A DNA stretch of 64,000 nucleotides from Sulfurospirillum barnesii SES-3 (GCF_000265295.1 NC_018002.1:248001-312000); one strand, 5' to 3'; positions 1-8,177 are shown, numbered from the stretch's first letter. Notes: generated from the letters alone by a model not told the origin. Numbers and translations: made by a program.

Positions 1-573
1 TTAGAGGCGATTAAAGGCAGTTTGAAAAAAATTAGAAATGCTGAAACTAAAGTTAATATCGTAAGTGCAGGTATTGGTGGTATTACAGAAAGTGATGTGG
101 CACTTGCTAGTGCTAGTTCAGATTGTATTATCTTAGGTTTCCATGTTCGCCCAACTGGTACGGTCAAAGAGAGAGCAAAAAGCTCAGGCGTTGAAATTAA
201 AACGTACAATATTATTTATGATTTGATTGATGATGTAACCAATATTGTTACAGGATTGATGGCACCTGTTATTCGTGAAGAAAATATTGGTCAAGCAATG
301 GTTAGAGAAGTGTTTGCCGTGCCAAAACTAGGACATATTGCTGGATGTATCGTAACCGATGGTACGATTAACCGTGGTGTGAAAATCAGGGTTATTCGTG
401 ATGGTGTGATTATTTATGAAGGCAGTGTCTCTTCTTTAAAACGTTTCAAAGACGATGTAAAAGAAGTAGGTAAAGGGTATGAATGTGGTGTAGGCATTGA
501 GGGCTACACGGATATTAAAGTGGGCGATTATATCGAGAGCTTTAAAGAGGTTGAAGAAAAAGCAAAACTATGA
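1..573 (+). CDS. infB: Translation initiation factor IF-2, C-terminal part (cut by window edge)
   Basis: This is the last 190 or so residues of IF-2, the GTPase that positions initiator fMet-tRNA on the 30S ribosomal subunit. The frame is already open at base 1, so the start and the GTPase domain lie outside the window. What remains is the C-terminal part, including the conserved stretch [16 protein letters not shown] typical of the last beta-barrel that binds fMet-tRNA. The stop codon overlaps the next start (ATGA), so rbfA is probably translationally coupled. The order infB-rbfA-rimP is the usual one in Campylobacterota. Confidence 0.95.
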   Translation, partial: LEAIKGSLKKIRNAETKVNIVSAGIGGITESDVALASASSDCIILGFHVRPTGTVKERAKSSGVEIKTYNIIYDLIDDVTNIVTGLMAPVIREENIGQAMVREVFAVPKLGHIAGCIVTDGTINRGVKIRVIRDGVIIYEGSVSSLKRFKDDVKEVGKGYECGVGIEGYTDIKVGDYIESFKEVEEKAKL

Positions 574-947
574 TGGATAAAAGTATTAAAATCCAACGTA
601 CACAGAGTGTTTTAAAAGAGCTCATCCCAGAAGCGATAAGCACCCTTGAAGATGAGATGCTTCGGGGGGTTTGTGTCATTGATGTGGAGTGTAGCCGTGG
701 AAAATACGATGCAATTGTCTATTTGGATGGTTCTGTCTATGATGAAGCGGAAAAACGTTATATTCTTTCACATTTAGACCGTGTGCAACGTCATATTCAA
801 ACACATTGCATGCAAGTTGAGGGATGGTTTAGATGTCCTCATTTTCGTTTCCGCTTTGATGATAGCTTAGAGCGTCAAAATAAGATGGATGCATTGTTTG
901 CCAAAGTAGCAGAAGAGTTAGAAAAAGGGAAAAAAAGCGATGATTGA
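570..947 (+). CDS. rbfA: 30S ribosome-binding factor RbfA
   Basis: RbfA is a small KH-type RNA-binding protein that helps late maturation of the 30S subunit and 16S rRNA 5' end, and is needed for growth in the cold. The 125-residue length fits the family. The assignment rests on size, on the typical pattern of an amino-terminal helix ([14 protein letters not shown]) followed by alternating strands and helices, and on its position between infB and rimP. The start overlaps the infB stop (ATGA) and its end overlaps the rimP start by 8 bases, so the three genes form one transcript. Confidence 0.9.
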   Translation: MMDKSIKIQRTQSVLKELIPEAISTLEDEMLRGVCVIDVECSRGKYDAIVYLDGSVYDEAEKRYILSHLDRVQRHIQTHCMQVEGWFRCPHFRFRFDDSLERQNKMDALFAKVAEELEKGKKSDD

Positions 948-1368
948 TACAGAACAACTTATTAAAATTGTAGAGAGCTGTGGTGTGAGCCTTTATGATA
1001 CAGAAGTCGCTAGCGAATTTGATAAAAAAATTTTTCGTATTTACATTACTTCTAAAGAGGGAATTAATTTAGATAAATGTGCGGAAGTCAGTCGTATTTT
1101 ATCACCTATTTTTGACGTTGAGCCTCCATTGGAGGGTGAATATCTTTTTGAAGTAAGCTCTCCTGGTATTGAGCGAAAGCTTCTTAAACCTGAGCATTTT
1201 AGTGCTTCTGTGGGTGAAAAAGTGAAGATTAAGCTTAAAAATAAAGAGAAATTTATTGGTATTTTAGAAAGCTTTGAAAACAATACTCTTCAGGTGCGTA
1301 TTGAAAAAGAGTTAAAAGAGATTGCACTTGAAGAGATTGAAAAAGCCCGTACTTATTTTGAATGGTAA
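940..1368 (+). CDS. rimP: Ribosome maturation factor RimP
   Basis: RimP (formerly YhbC) acts early in 30S subunit assembly. The 142-residue protein shows the conserved core EVSSPGIERKL around residues 70-80, the family signature between the N-terminal alpha/beta domain and the C-terminal SH3-like domain (KVKIKLKNKEKFIGIL). It overlaps rbfA upstream and ribD downstream by 7 bases, so the group is read as one operon. No unusual features are seen. Confidence 0.93.
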   Translation: MIDTEQLIKIVESCGVSLYDTEVASEFDKKIFRIYITSKEGINLDKCAEVSRILSPIFDVEPPLEGEYLFEVSSPGIERKLLKPEHFSASVGEKVKIKLKNKEKFIGILESFENNTLQVRIEKELKEIALEEIEKARTYFEW

Positions 1369-2375
1369 TGCCATTTGGTGCATCGTTGATGCAAAAAGCA
1401 TTGGATGCGGCGTGGCCGTATCAGGTGCTGACGTTTCCTAATCCTGCAGTGGGCGCAGTTGTGAGTAATGATGCTGGAGAGATTTTAGGCATTGGCGCAC
1501 ACCATAAGGCAGGATTGCCACATGCTGAGGTTTTAGCGCTTAAAGAAGCGTATCTTGCGTTAACCCACGATAAACGCATTGAAGCACTGAGTGATTCAAT
1601 GGCGCTGCATCTTTTTTTAAAAGAAAATCATCAAGACCTCTTTTTAAATCTTTCTTTACATGTAACGCTTGAACCATGTAACCATTTTGGAAAAACTCCT
1701 CCGTGTTCCTCTTTAATCGAAGCTTTAGGCATTAAACGTGTAGTCATTGGCTCTTTTGATGAGAGTGCAAATGCCAAGGGGGGTGGAGTATATTTGCAAA
1801 GCAGAGGTGTTAATGTCAGCTTTGGATGCCTTAAAGAGGCGTGTGATACTCTTTTAACTCCTTTTACATGTAAAGAAAAACAAGAGCCTTTCATTTTTTT
1901 TAAATTGGCTTTGAGTGCTAACAATGTTGCGACAGGTGGGATGATTACTTCGCTTGATTCTCGCACGATGGTACATCGTCTGAGGGATTGTTGTGATTTG
2001 ATGGTGATAGGTGGCAATACTGTAAGGGTAGACCGCCCAACGCTTGATGCACGCTTGTGTGAAGGCAAAGCGCCTGATATTTTAATTTATTCACATAGCC
2101 CTCAATTTGATAAAAGTATCCCTCTTTTTCATATTCCTAATCGTAAAGTTTTTGTAGATTCAACGCTAGAAAGCATCAAGAGCTATTCGATGGTGATGAT
2201 TGAAGGTGGAGCAGGCATGCTTAAAGCAATGGAAGATAAAGTAGAGTGGTATTTAATTTTTCAATCGACTCATGAAAAAGAAGGCGAAGCAATAGCTTTA
2301 CCAAAAGGGCTTAAAAAAGTTTTCTCTCAAGCGGTTGGTGAAGATACGATGAGTTGGTATCAACGTGTTTGGTAA
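1362..2375 (+). CDS. ribD: Bifunctional riboflavin biosynthesis deaminase/reductase RibD
   Basis: RibD deaminates and then reduces the pyrimidine intermediate of riboflavin synthesis. Residues 1-150 form a cytidine-deaminase-like domain with the zinc site HAE and the PC-x-HFGKTPPC motif; the rest is the NADPH-dependent reductase domain (SLDSRTMVHRLRDCCDLMVIGGNTVRVDRP). At 337 residues it is slightly shorter than E. coli RibD. Two copies of the window-wide palindrome lie in it, at 1656-1665 (read as LHV) and 1863-1874 (read as FTCK). It starts inside the rimP end and overlaps the following transporter gene by 11 bases. The other riboflavin gene here, ribB, is at 35.3 kb. Confidence 0.92.
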   Translation: MVMPFGASLMQKALDAAWPYQVLTFPNPAVGAVVSNDAGEILGIGAHHKAGLPHAEVLALKEAYLALTHDKRIEALSDSMALHLFLKENHQDLFLNLSLHVTLEPCNHFGKTPPCSSLIEALGIKRVVIGSFDESANAKGGGVYLQSRGVNVSFGCLKEACDTLLTPFTCKEKQEPFIFFKLALSANNVATGGMITSLDSRTMVHRLRDCCDLMVIGGNTVRVDRPTLDARLCEGKAPDILIYSHSPQFDKSIPLFHIPNRKVFVDSTLESIKSYSMVMIEGGAGMLKAMEDKVEWYLIFQSTHEKEGEAIALPKGLKKVFSQAVGEDTMSWYQRVW

Positions 2376-3114
2376 TGATTTTTTTTGGTATGAAGCACTG
2401 ATTGTTTTGTTTGCAGGGATTGTTCATGGAACATTAGGATTTGGTTTTCCTATGATGGCAACACCGCTTTTTGCACTTTTTTTAGACCTAAAAAAAGCGG
2501 TTCTTTTTACACTTTTCCCCACCATTGCGGTTAATTTTTTAAGCCTTAAGAGAGATAACTCATTTGGAGAAATCTGGGGAGCGTATCGGTTATTAATTGC
2601 GAGCGTTATTGTGGGGAGTATTGTAGGAACAAACTTACTGGTACTTTATGACAATGCGTATTATAAATTGTTCTTAGCAGGTGTTATTTTGCTCTATTTA
2701 AATAAAGAGAGGTTGCATATTTCTCTTACACACAGTGTGGCGAAGCATCCACAACTGATGACCATGCTGATTGGATTTTTAAGTGGATTTGTGGGTGGCA
2801 TTGCCAATATTATGATTCCTGTTTTAATTATTTTGATTTTAGAGCTAAAGTTAGAGAAAAAACGTGCTATTGGCGTGATGAGCTTTTGTTTTATCACCAA
2901 TAAAATGTTGCAAGTACTTATCTTTGGGTACCATGGTAATTTAAATTTTGAAAACTTTAGTATGATTCTTCCATTGATTTTTATAGCCATGGTTGGATTT
3001 TTTATAGGAAGTCGCCTGCAAGATCGTATTGATGAAGTTTTATACAAAAAGATTTTAAATTTCATTTTGTGGATATTATCGTCTTATTTAATCGTCTCTA
3101 CCTTTTACATGTAA
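2365..3114 (+). CDS. TauE/SafE-family membrane transporter
   Basis: A 249-residue, very hydrophobic protein with about seven or eight predicted membrane segments and the glycine-rich start GIVHGTLGFGFPMMATP typical of the TauE/SafE (DUF81) family. Family members are linked to export of sulfite, sulfonates or other sulfur anions, but the substrate is often unknown; here the sulfur-rich surroundings make a sulfur anion plausible, which is inference. The gene overlaps ribD. Its last codons TAC ATG TAA are supplied by the palindrome at 3104-3115, which also ends the convergent DUF309 gene. Confidence 0.82.
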   Translation: MFGNDFFWYEALIVLFAGIVHGTLGFGFPMMATPLFALFLDLKKAVLFTLFPTIAVNFLSLKRDNSFGEIWGAYRLLIASVIVGSIVGTNLLVLYDNAYYKLFLAGVILLYLNKERLHISLTHSVAKHPQLMTMLIGFLSGFVGGIANIMIPVLIILILELKLEKKRAIGVMSFCFITNKMLQVLIFGYHGNLNFENFSMILPLIFIAMVGFFIGSRLQDRIDEVLYKKILNFILWILSSYLIVSTFYM

Positions 3115-3115
3115 A
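3104..3115. repeat. Palindrome TTTACATGTAAA giving both stop codons of two convergent genes
   Basis: This copy of the dispersed palindrome spans the ends of the TauE-type gene (+) and the DUF309 gene (-). Because it is self-complementary, it reads TAC ATG TAA on both strands, so both proteins end in Tyr-Met and the coding ends overlap by 10 bases. Flanking bases extend the inverted repeat (tacc...gggta), so a stem-loop acting as a bidirectional terminator is possible. Confidence 0.85.
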
Positions 3116-3443
3116 GGGTATATTTACGCTGTAAAAGGCGTTGTGCCTCTTTGTAGGAAGGTGTGTGCTCCGTTTGCGTGCTCATGATTAAGGGGGCGTA
3201 TTTTTCATAGGTTTGCCACACACGCATTGCACCCTCTTTTTTACCTTTAGAGGCAAGGGCAAGGGCTGTGGAAGCATTAATAAGGCCTTTTAAGATTTTC
3301 GCCTCATTTTCGTGTTCAGGTAGCGTTTTAAGTCGCTTCCATTCGTCTTCCAAAACTTCATGACCTTCAACAAATTGGTTGTTCTCAACCACCCTCAAAA
3401 AGAGTTCTATAGCTTCAAAAAGTGTATTTTTTAAGGTTTCCAT
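3105..3443 (-). CDS. DUF309-family protein
   Basis: A 112-residue helical protein with the DUF309 signature: an N-terminal helix with a G-H-E-x-L-E-D-E-W-K motif (residues about 29-37), then a helix rich in Ala/Leu (ILKGLINASTALALASKG). The biochemical function of the family is not known. A good ribosome-binding site (GAGGAG) precedes the ATG. It is convergent with the TauE-type gene and shares its stop region through the palindrome. Confidence 0.8.
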   Translation of the reverse strand: METLKNTLFEAIELFLRVVENNQFVEGHEVLEDEWKRLKTLPEHENEAKILKGLINASTALALASKGKKEGAMRVWQTYEKYAPLIMSTQTEHTPSYKEAQRLLQRKYTLYM

Positions 3444-3513
3444 CTCCTCAGTATAAATGAATCCAAATTTATATTTGCTTTATTTTTAAAAATAAGATAA
3501 ACTATTTACCTAG

Positions 3514-3538
3514 AAAGATGAGGTTCGAGTTCATCTTT
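3514..3538 (+). promoter_or_regulatory. Stem-loop in the leader of the cold-shock gene
   Basis: A perfect 8-bp inverted repeat, AAAGATGA and TCATCTTT, closes a 9-base loop about 95 bases before the cold-shock ATG. The region between 3480 and 3631 is otherwise non-coding and would make a long leader, a usual property of cold-shock mRNAs whose structure changes with temperature. A regulatory role is inference from position and shape only. Confidence 0.45.
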
Positions 3539-3631
3539 GGTAGTTTTGTGATACGTGACCTTTAGTTAGCATCCTAAATACTCCAAAAATACTCAATTTT
3601 CTACTTTTCGATCTTATAACAGGAGCATAGA

Positions 3632-3847
3632 ATGGCTTTATTAGAGGGAACCGTTAAATGGTTTAACAATGAAAAAGGTTTTGGTTTTATCCAACCAAAT
3701 GATGGCGGAAAAGATGTATTCGTACACTTTCGTCAAGTGAACAGAACAGGTTACGGCCGTGTTTCTTTAGCAGAAGGTCAAAAAGTGACTTATGAACTAG
3801 GCGAAGGTCCAAAAGGTCCTCAAGCTGAGAACGTAACAGGTCTATAA
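3632..3847 (+). CDS. Cold-shock protein (CspA family)
   Basis: A 71-residue single cold-shock domain: it has the RNA-binding motifs KGFGFI (RNP1) and VFVHF (RNP2) on a five-strand OB barrel, starting with the typical GTVKWFN. Such proteins bind single-stranded RNA and DNA and melt mRNA structure in the cold or in stationary phase. The ATG follows the site AGGAG. It stands alone, with a long structured leader and a strong terminator after it. Confidence 0.95.
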   Translation: MALLEGTVKWFNNEKGFGFIQPNDGGKDVFVHFRQVNRTGYGRVSLAEGQKVTYELGEGPKGPQAENVTGL

Positions 3848-3853
3848 GACTTT

Positions 3854-3880
3854 AGGAGGAGAATTTCTCCTCCTTTTTTT
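3854..3880. terminator. Rho-independent terminator after the cold-shock gene
   Basis: AGGAGGAGAA faces TTCTCCTCCT and is followed directly by eight T residues. It can serve the cold-shock gene on the plus strand; the convergent histidine kinase gene ends right beside it. Confidence 0.85.
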
Positions 3881-5019
3881 TACTTCAATTTATAAATAAA
3901 CTCCGTTCCTTTTTTTTCTTCTGATTTTACTTCAATCTCGATTTTATACTTATCACAAATACTTTTAACAATACTAAGACCTATTCCAAATCCACCTTTG
4001 TAAATATCTCCCCTGTAGTGGCGTTCAAAAATTTTATCAATCTCTTTAATGCCCATACCCTCATCTCTAACAGAAAAATAAACTCCTTGAACATTTTGAA
4101 ACAAAGCAATAAAAAGTGTTGTTTTGGCAGGAGAGTATTTAATAGCATTGGTAATGGTGTTATCAACAATACGCTGAAATTCAATACGATTAATGTAAAG
4201 CATGTGCTGAGGCTCAATGGCTGAGAGTATACAAATCTCTTTAGCGGAGCTAAGTGCCTCAAAATATGCGATACGCTCTTCTAAAAAGTCGGAGATAGGC
4301 AGATTCTCTTTGGTGTAAGTAATGGTTTTGTATTTAATGAGGTACTCCAAATCATCGTACAGTGTAGAGAGGGTAGAGAGTGCTGCTAATGAGCGATTGA
4401 GGCGTTTATCTTTGTACTTTTTCACCAATCCTTCAAGGTTGAGTTGCATAATACCCAGAGGTGTTTTTAGCTCGTGCATGACATCGGTAAAAAAGTGATT
4501 CATGCGTGATGAAGTCTCAATGTAAGGTTTCAAAAGTAGTTTTAGCAGTAAAAATGTAAGCAAAAACATTCCAATAATCACCACCCCAATGACAATCAAA
4601 CTGTCAAAAAAAACTTTTGAATGGCTTATCTCTTTTTGAATAATTAAATGCTTTACATGTAAAACATTAGGGGGTAAGGTATGGCGGTAAAAAAGGCTTT
4701 TTCCACTGCGTACAAAGGCGTCATTAATAGGTGGAATAGCTTCGTTAATCAGTGAAAAAATAATATGATTGTTTGCATCTAAAAGCGCAACTTTATAGAG
4801 AATAGAGCGAGGAAACAAAAAGGTCTTTTGCACAGGCATAATATTTTGAATTGTTACCTCAAGCTCTTTGGCATAGGCTTTGAGTTGATTTTCTTGTGTG
4901 AGTTGATTGAGACGTAAGGAAACAGAGAGGTAATTTAGCAGTGGAAAAGAGACAAGAAGGAGGGTTGAAAAAGTTAAAATCATTGCAAATGCAAAAACAC
5001 TTTTTGTCTCATTTTTCAA
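3880..5019 (-). CDS. Sensor histidine kinase of cassette 1
   Basis: A 379-residue membrane histidine kinase. Two membrane segments (about residues 9-31 and 139-163) enclose a periplasmic part of roughly 105 residues; then follow the phospho-acceptor site MHELKTPLG (His182) and an HATPase domain with N-box DNTITNAIKYSP, G1 DEGMGI and G2 GGFGIGLSIV. All catalytic motifs are intact. It is read last in the order sensor-regulator-kinase, its start overlapping the end of the regulator gene by 11 bases. Its closest relative in the window is the kinase at 21.9 kb. The cassette is divergent from tsdA, so control of thiosulfate/tetrathionate metabolism is likely but inferred. Confidence 0.9.
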   Translation of the reverse strand: MKNETKSVFAFAMILTFSTLLLVSFPLLNYLSVSLRLNQLTQENQLKAYAKELEVTIQNIMPVQKTFLFPRSILYKVALLDANNHIIFSLINEAIPPINDAFVRSGKSLFYRHTLPPNVLHVKHLIIQKEISHSKVFFDSLIVIGVVIIGMFLLTFLLLKLLLKPYIETSSRMNHFFTDVMHELKTPLGIMQLNLEGLVKKYKDKRLNRSLAALSTLSTLYDDLEYLIKYKTITYTKENLPISDFLEERIAYFEALSSAKEICILSAIEPQHMLYINRIEFQRIVDNTITNAIKYSPAKTTLFIALFQNVQGVYFSVRDEGMGIKEIDKIFERHYRGDIYKGGFGIGLSIVKSICDKYKIEIEVKSEEKKGTEFIYKLK

Positions 5020-5668
5020 TTTTATATCCTATGCCTTTAGCAGTTATAATAAAATCTTTATCGGTTTTATCTCTTAGTTTTTTAATCAGCATCCGAATAT
5101 CATTCTCCCCAATCTCTTTGCCTTCCCATACCGCATCGTGAATCAGTTCAGCGGAGATAAAATATCCTCTATTTTTAACAAGAACAAAAAGAAGTTTTCG
5201 TTCATGATTACTTAAAGGAACTTGCACCGTATCGAACCAGAGGCTTTGGTCATGATTGTGATAGGAAAAGCCATGGGAGAGAGGAATCACATCAAGATTG
5301 GTATGAAAATGGTAACTTTTAAGGGTTTGGTTGACACGGTACTGTAATTCTTTGAGGGAAAAAGGCTTACGCAAATAGTCATTACAGCCTAGCTCATACC
5401 CTAAAGAGAGATTATTAATGTCTGTAAGTGACGTGATAAAAATAATGGGCACATCCAGTTTCGCTTTGCGAATCTCTTTTAAAATCTCATAGCCATCCAT
5501 GCCAGGAACCCGAATATCCAAAAGCGCTAAATGGTAGTGTTTTTCAAATAGAGCATCGAGTGCTTTTTCACCATCATCGTATGCATCAACGCTGTAGCCC
5601 ATCTCTTCTAGGGAGTCTTGAATACTCTCTTTATAGGTAAAATCATCTTCAAGAAGTAAAATTTTCAT
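5009..5668 (-). CDS. OmpR/PhoB-type response regulator of cassette 1
   Basis: A 219-residue regulator: a receiver domain with the acidic pocket LLLEDD, phospho-acceptor Asp51 (LLDIRVPGMDG), Ser80 and Lys101 (RKPFSL), followed by a winged-helix DNA-binding domain ending IITAKGIGYKIEK. It overlaps the kinase gene downstream and the sensor gene upstream by 4 bases, so the three are one transcript. The 11-bp spaced direct repeat before tsdA (6662-6678) is the sort of site this family binds; that pairing is inferred. Confidence 0.92.
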   Translation of the reverse strand: MKILLLEDDFTYKESIQDSLEEMGYSVDAYDDGEKALDALFEKHYHLALLDIRVPGMDGYEILKEIRKAKLDVPIIFITSLTDINNLSLGYELGCNDYLRKPFSLKELQYRVNQTLKSYHFHTNLDVIPLSHGFSYHNHDQSLWFDTVQVPLSNHERKLLFVLVKNRGYFISAELIHDAVWEGKEIGENDIRMLIKKLRDKTDKDFIITAKGIGYKIEK

Positions 5669-6603
5669 CGGATTTCTATCTCATGGTTTTTTGGAATTTC
5701 TGGGTGTAAACGGGTTACATGTAACGATTCAAGCGTTGGGGTCAGTGAAGCTTTTAGTAAAAGAGACTCTTTTAGTAAAGATTCATCAAACCAGACCCCA
5801 ATGTAACCTACCTGTTTGTTTTCAATATCAAAAAGAGGCGTAAAGCCAAAAAGAGTGGTATTTGAGCGAGCAAATCCTTCTTCGAGCGTTTGTTTGTTGA
5901 TAAGTGTTTCAAGGGTTGGAATACAATAAGCACAATCATCATTAAGAAGGATAAATTCGTTAATAGATGTTTTATCTTTCATTCACTCTCCAATATCGAG
6001 AAATTTTTTATCCATTAAAATGACAAAGTGAATTTTTTTATCACTCAGTTTACGGGCAATTGTATTAAAATTAAGAATAACTTCTAAAGAGCCAATGCGT
6101 TCACTCTGTTCGAAAACAGGGGCAAGTGCTTTAATGTTGAGGCGTTTTCCAAGTTCTATAGAAACCAAAGGGGTTTGATGCTCGTGCACGAGGTTAATCC
6201 CTTTACGAAAAGAGAGTAGCTCATCACCGTAACTTTGAAAGTTCCAACTTCGAACCAGCGCTTTGCCTTCTTTGGAGTGTAATTGGACTTCAAGGTTATC
6301 CATATGCAAATAATTTTTAATTCTAGGAAGTTCATTTTGGAGGGTTTGAAAAAGGAGTGTACGGTTGTTTTGAAGGTAACCTTGTTTCAGTGTTTCGTTA
6401 TTACTCAGAATAAGCGCAATACTAAGGGCTAATTGCTTTTCATGTTCCAAAAGCTCTTGGGTAAGTCCTAGAACGCTCTCAACACTGTTTTTTGCATCTT
6501 CAATGTAGAGATTATGGTTGACTTTATAGATGAAAATTCCCAATGTCAGCATTGAGAGTAGACACAAAATAAGCAAAAGTACGTAAATACGAACTGTTTT
6601 AAT
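5665..6603 (-). pseudogene. Stand-alone dCache-type membrane sensor, broken by an in-frame TGA
   Basis: Read as one frame, this matches the intact 282-residue sensor at 23134-23982: one N-terminal membrane segment, then an extracytoplasmic double-Cache-like domain (shared pattern D-x-L-S/L-x-F-R, T-x-x-x-P, I-E-x-G, A-x-x-P-V, G-S-x-E). Two defects are visible. An in-frame TGA at 5983-5985 divides it into 197- and 105-residue pieces. The usual ATG is also missing: a clear ribosome site (AAAGGAGA, 6608-6615) is followed at normal distance by ATT (6601-6603), with TTG at 6574-6576 the first ordinary alternative. ATG comes directly after the TGA and has GGAGAG before it, so restart is possible, but that fragment would lack a membrane anchor. 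Selenocysteine at the TGA was considered and is not favoured. Confidence 0.7.
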
Positions 6604-6632
6604 TTGTTCTCCTTTGTGAGGCTTGCTTTCAA

Positions 6633-6638
6633 ATTATA
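6633..6638 (-). promoter_or_regulatory. Minus-strand -10 box of cassette 1
   Basis: On the minus strand the sequence TATAAT lies about 30 bases before the candidate ATT start and about 18 bases before the ribosome site of the sensor gene. It is the only good -10 hexamer in the divergent gap shared with tsdA. Confidence 0.5.
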
Positions 6639-6661
6639 CCTTAAATGCAGCCGTATAAAAT

Positions 6662-6692
6662 TGACGAAAAAGTGACGATGAAAGCTTATGAT
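6662..6692 (+). promoter_or_regulatory. Direct repeat and -10 box before tsdA
   Basis: TGACGA occurs twice with an 11-base period (6662-6667 and 6673-6678) just upstream of a possible -10 hexamer TATGAT (6687-6692). One helical turn between repeats, overlapping the -35 position, is the usual layout of activator sites for OmpR-type regulators. The regulator encoded divergently at 5.0-5.7 kb is the obvious candidate, by inference. Confidence 0.45.
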
Positions 6693-6725
6693 TAAGCCAT
6701 GAGAATAATTTAAAGGAGGCATTTT

Positions 6726-7721
6726 ATGAAACATATTTCTCTTATTTCTATGGCAGTGTTGCTTGTGGGCACAAGTACACTTTTAGCACTGGATGTAGCA
6801 ACGCTCAATCAGCGCGCCAATAAAGGATTTACCCCTGTGGTGGTTAAAGATTGGAAGGCTCCTGATGAGAGCACGATTCCTAATAACCTTTTTGGTGATA
6901 CCGTGCGTTATGGAAAAGCATTGGTGCATGAAACCTACAAATATATAGGTCCAGAAGTAGAAGACCCAAAAATGCGTTATGCAGGCAACAATCTTGCCTG
7001 TTCTTCGTGCCATCAAGAAGCAGGTACCAAACGATGGTCAGCGCCGTTTATGGCAACCTTTGCCAATTTTCCGCAATACCGAAACCGTGATGAAACGATT
7101 GGAAGCATTGAAGAGCGTGTCAATGGCTGTATGGGACGCAGTATGAACGGTAAGCCTTTGCCTGAAAATGGTAAAGAGATGCGAGCGATTGTGACCTATA
7201 TGTATTGGTTAGGGCAAGGCATTCCTTTGGGGGCAACGGTAGAGGGAGCTGAGTTTCCTCAGGTCAATCGTAAAATGGTCATGAGTCAAGCGGCTGATCC
7301 TATTAAAGGGGAGCAGGTTTATAAAGAGCACTGTGCCTCATGCCATGGCGAAAACGGTGAGGGCGTGAAGCGAGAGGGTAAAGCCAATGGCTATGAATTT
7401 CCTCCGCTTTGGGGAAAAGATACCTACAACACAGGTGCGGGTATGTACCGAGTACTTCGTGCGGCGGATTGGATTGTAGCAAATATGCCTTTAGGTGCGG
7501 ACAATCACAACAGAATCTTGACCGATGAACAAGCCTATAATGTTGCAGCGTATATCAACAATTACGATAAACCACGTGATGTTAAAGCCAATCGTGAAAA
7601 AGATTTTCCTGATTTGAAAGTGAAAGTACCTGATAGCGATGTTGGACCTTATGATGATGGTAAAACCCGTCACCAACACAAATTTGGTCCTTATAAAGGC
7701 ATTATTATCCCTGCAAAATAG
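6726..7721 (+). CDS. tsdA: TsdA-type dihaem cytochrome c (thiosulfate dehydrogenase/tetrathionate reductase)
   Basis: A 331-residue exported protein with a signal peptide (about residues 1-21) and two c-type haem sites, CSSCH (Cys92-His96) and CASCH (Cys203-His207). Between them lies RVNGCMGRSMNGKPLP; in TsdA proteins the Cys of this motif (here Cys135) is the unusual axial ligand of haem 1, which marks the family rather than an ordinary cytochrome. TsdA enzymes join two thiosulfates into tetrathionate or run the reverse in the periplasm; the Campylobacter jejuni enzyme works well as a reductase, so direction here is open. The ribosome site AAAGGAGG is strong. A divergent signalling cassette lies upstream. 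Confidence 0.88.
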   Translation: MKHISLISMAVLLVGTSTLLALDVATLNQRANKGFTPVVVKDWKAPDESTIPNNLFGDTVRYGKALVHETYKYIGPEVEDPKMRYAGNNLACSSCHQEAGTKRWSAPFMATFANFPQYRNRDETIGSIEERVNGCMGRSMNGKPLPENGKEMRAIVTYMYWLGQGIPLGATVEGAEFPQVNRKMVMSQAADPIKGEQVYKEHCASCHGENGEGVKREGKANGYEFPPLWGKDTYNTGAGMYRVLRAADWIVANMPLGADNHNRILTDEQAYNVAAYINNYDKPRDVKANREKDFPDLKVKVPDSDVGPYDDGKTRHQHKFGPYKGIIIPAK

Positions 7722-7735
7722 AGTATAAATTTTCT

Positions 7736-7780
7736 GTACGGTGTCAAAGGAAAACAGACACCGTACTCTTTACATGTAAA
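7736..7780 (+). terminator. Terminator stem-loop after tsdA, followed by a palindrome copy
   Basis: GTACGGTGTC pairs perfectly with GACACCGTAC (7736-7745 and 7757-7766), followed by TCTTT. A copy of the dispersed palindrome (7769-7780) begins in that T-rich tail. This is the likely end of the tsdA transcript. Confidence 0.7.
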
Positions 7781-7802
7781 GGTTGTTTTTACTCTTTTTC
7801 TC

Positions 7803-7808
7803 TATAAT
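7803..7808 (+). promoter_or_regulatory. -10 box before the YgbA-like gene
   Basis: TATAAT sits 22 bases before the ATG at 7830. No convincing -35 box is seen, which is usual for main-sigma promoters in Campylobacterota. Confidence 0.5.
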
Positions 7809-7829
7809 AAAATCAAAAAAGAGTAAAAC

Positions 7830-8177
7830 ATGACTTCTGAGAAACTGCAAAGCGATAGTCAAACATTACACCGCTTTATTCAACTTAATTGCGATAAAAA
7901 GCACCATGATGTACCCAAAAAAAAGGGTGTGTTGGAGGTTAGTTTTCAAGACAAGTGTTTATGCGAACTTCCCTATCATCTTTGTGAAGAGTGTGAAACA
8001 CTTTTTGTGTATGCCTATGGAAGATTGAAAAATTGTCCGCATGAGCATAAACCCAGTTGTCGTAAATGCCCCAATCCTTGTTATGAAAAGTCGATGTGGA
8101 AAAAGATGTCAAAGGTGATGAGCTTTAGTGGCATGCAGCTAGGTTTAACCAAAATACGCAAACTCTTTTCCAAATAA
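7830..8177 (+). CDS. YgbA-like cysteine-rich protein (nitrous-oxide-stimulated promoter family)
   Basis: A 115-residue cytoplasmic protein rich in cysteine. The pattern CEECETLFVYAYGRLKNCP followed by SCRKCPNPCYEKSMWKKM matches the E. coli YgbA family, whose gene is controlled by the nitric-oxide sensor NsrR. The spacing of the cysteines suggests a bound metal or Fe-S cluster, but the reaction is unknown to me. Its stop overlaps the next start (TAATG), so it is co-expressed with the radical-SAM fusion. Confidence 0.75.
   Translation: MTSEKLQSDSQTLHRFIQLNCDKKHHDVPKKKGVLEVSFQDKCLCELPYHLCEECETLFVYAYGRLKNCPHEHKPSCRKCPNPCYEKSMWKKMSKVMSFSGMQLGLTKIRKLFSK

Noticed and set aside
5983-5985. Selenocysteine at the in-frame TGA of the cassette 1 sensor
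   Set aside because: The paralogue has no Cys at the aligned position, and although a weak A+T-rich stem (GATAAA/TTTATC) follows the TGA, it lacks a short GU-type apical loop. The missing ATG also favours decay.
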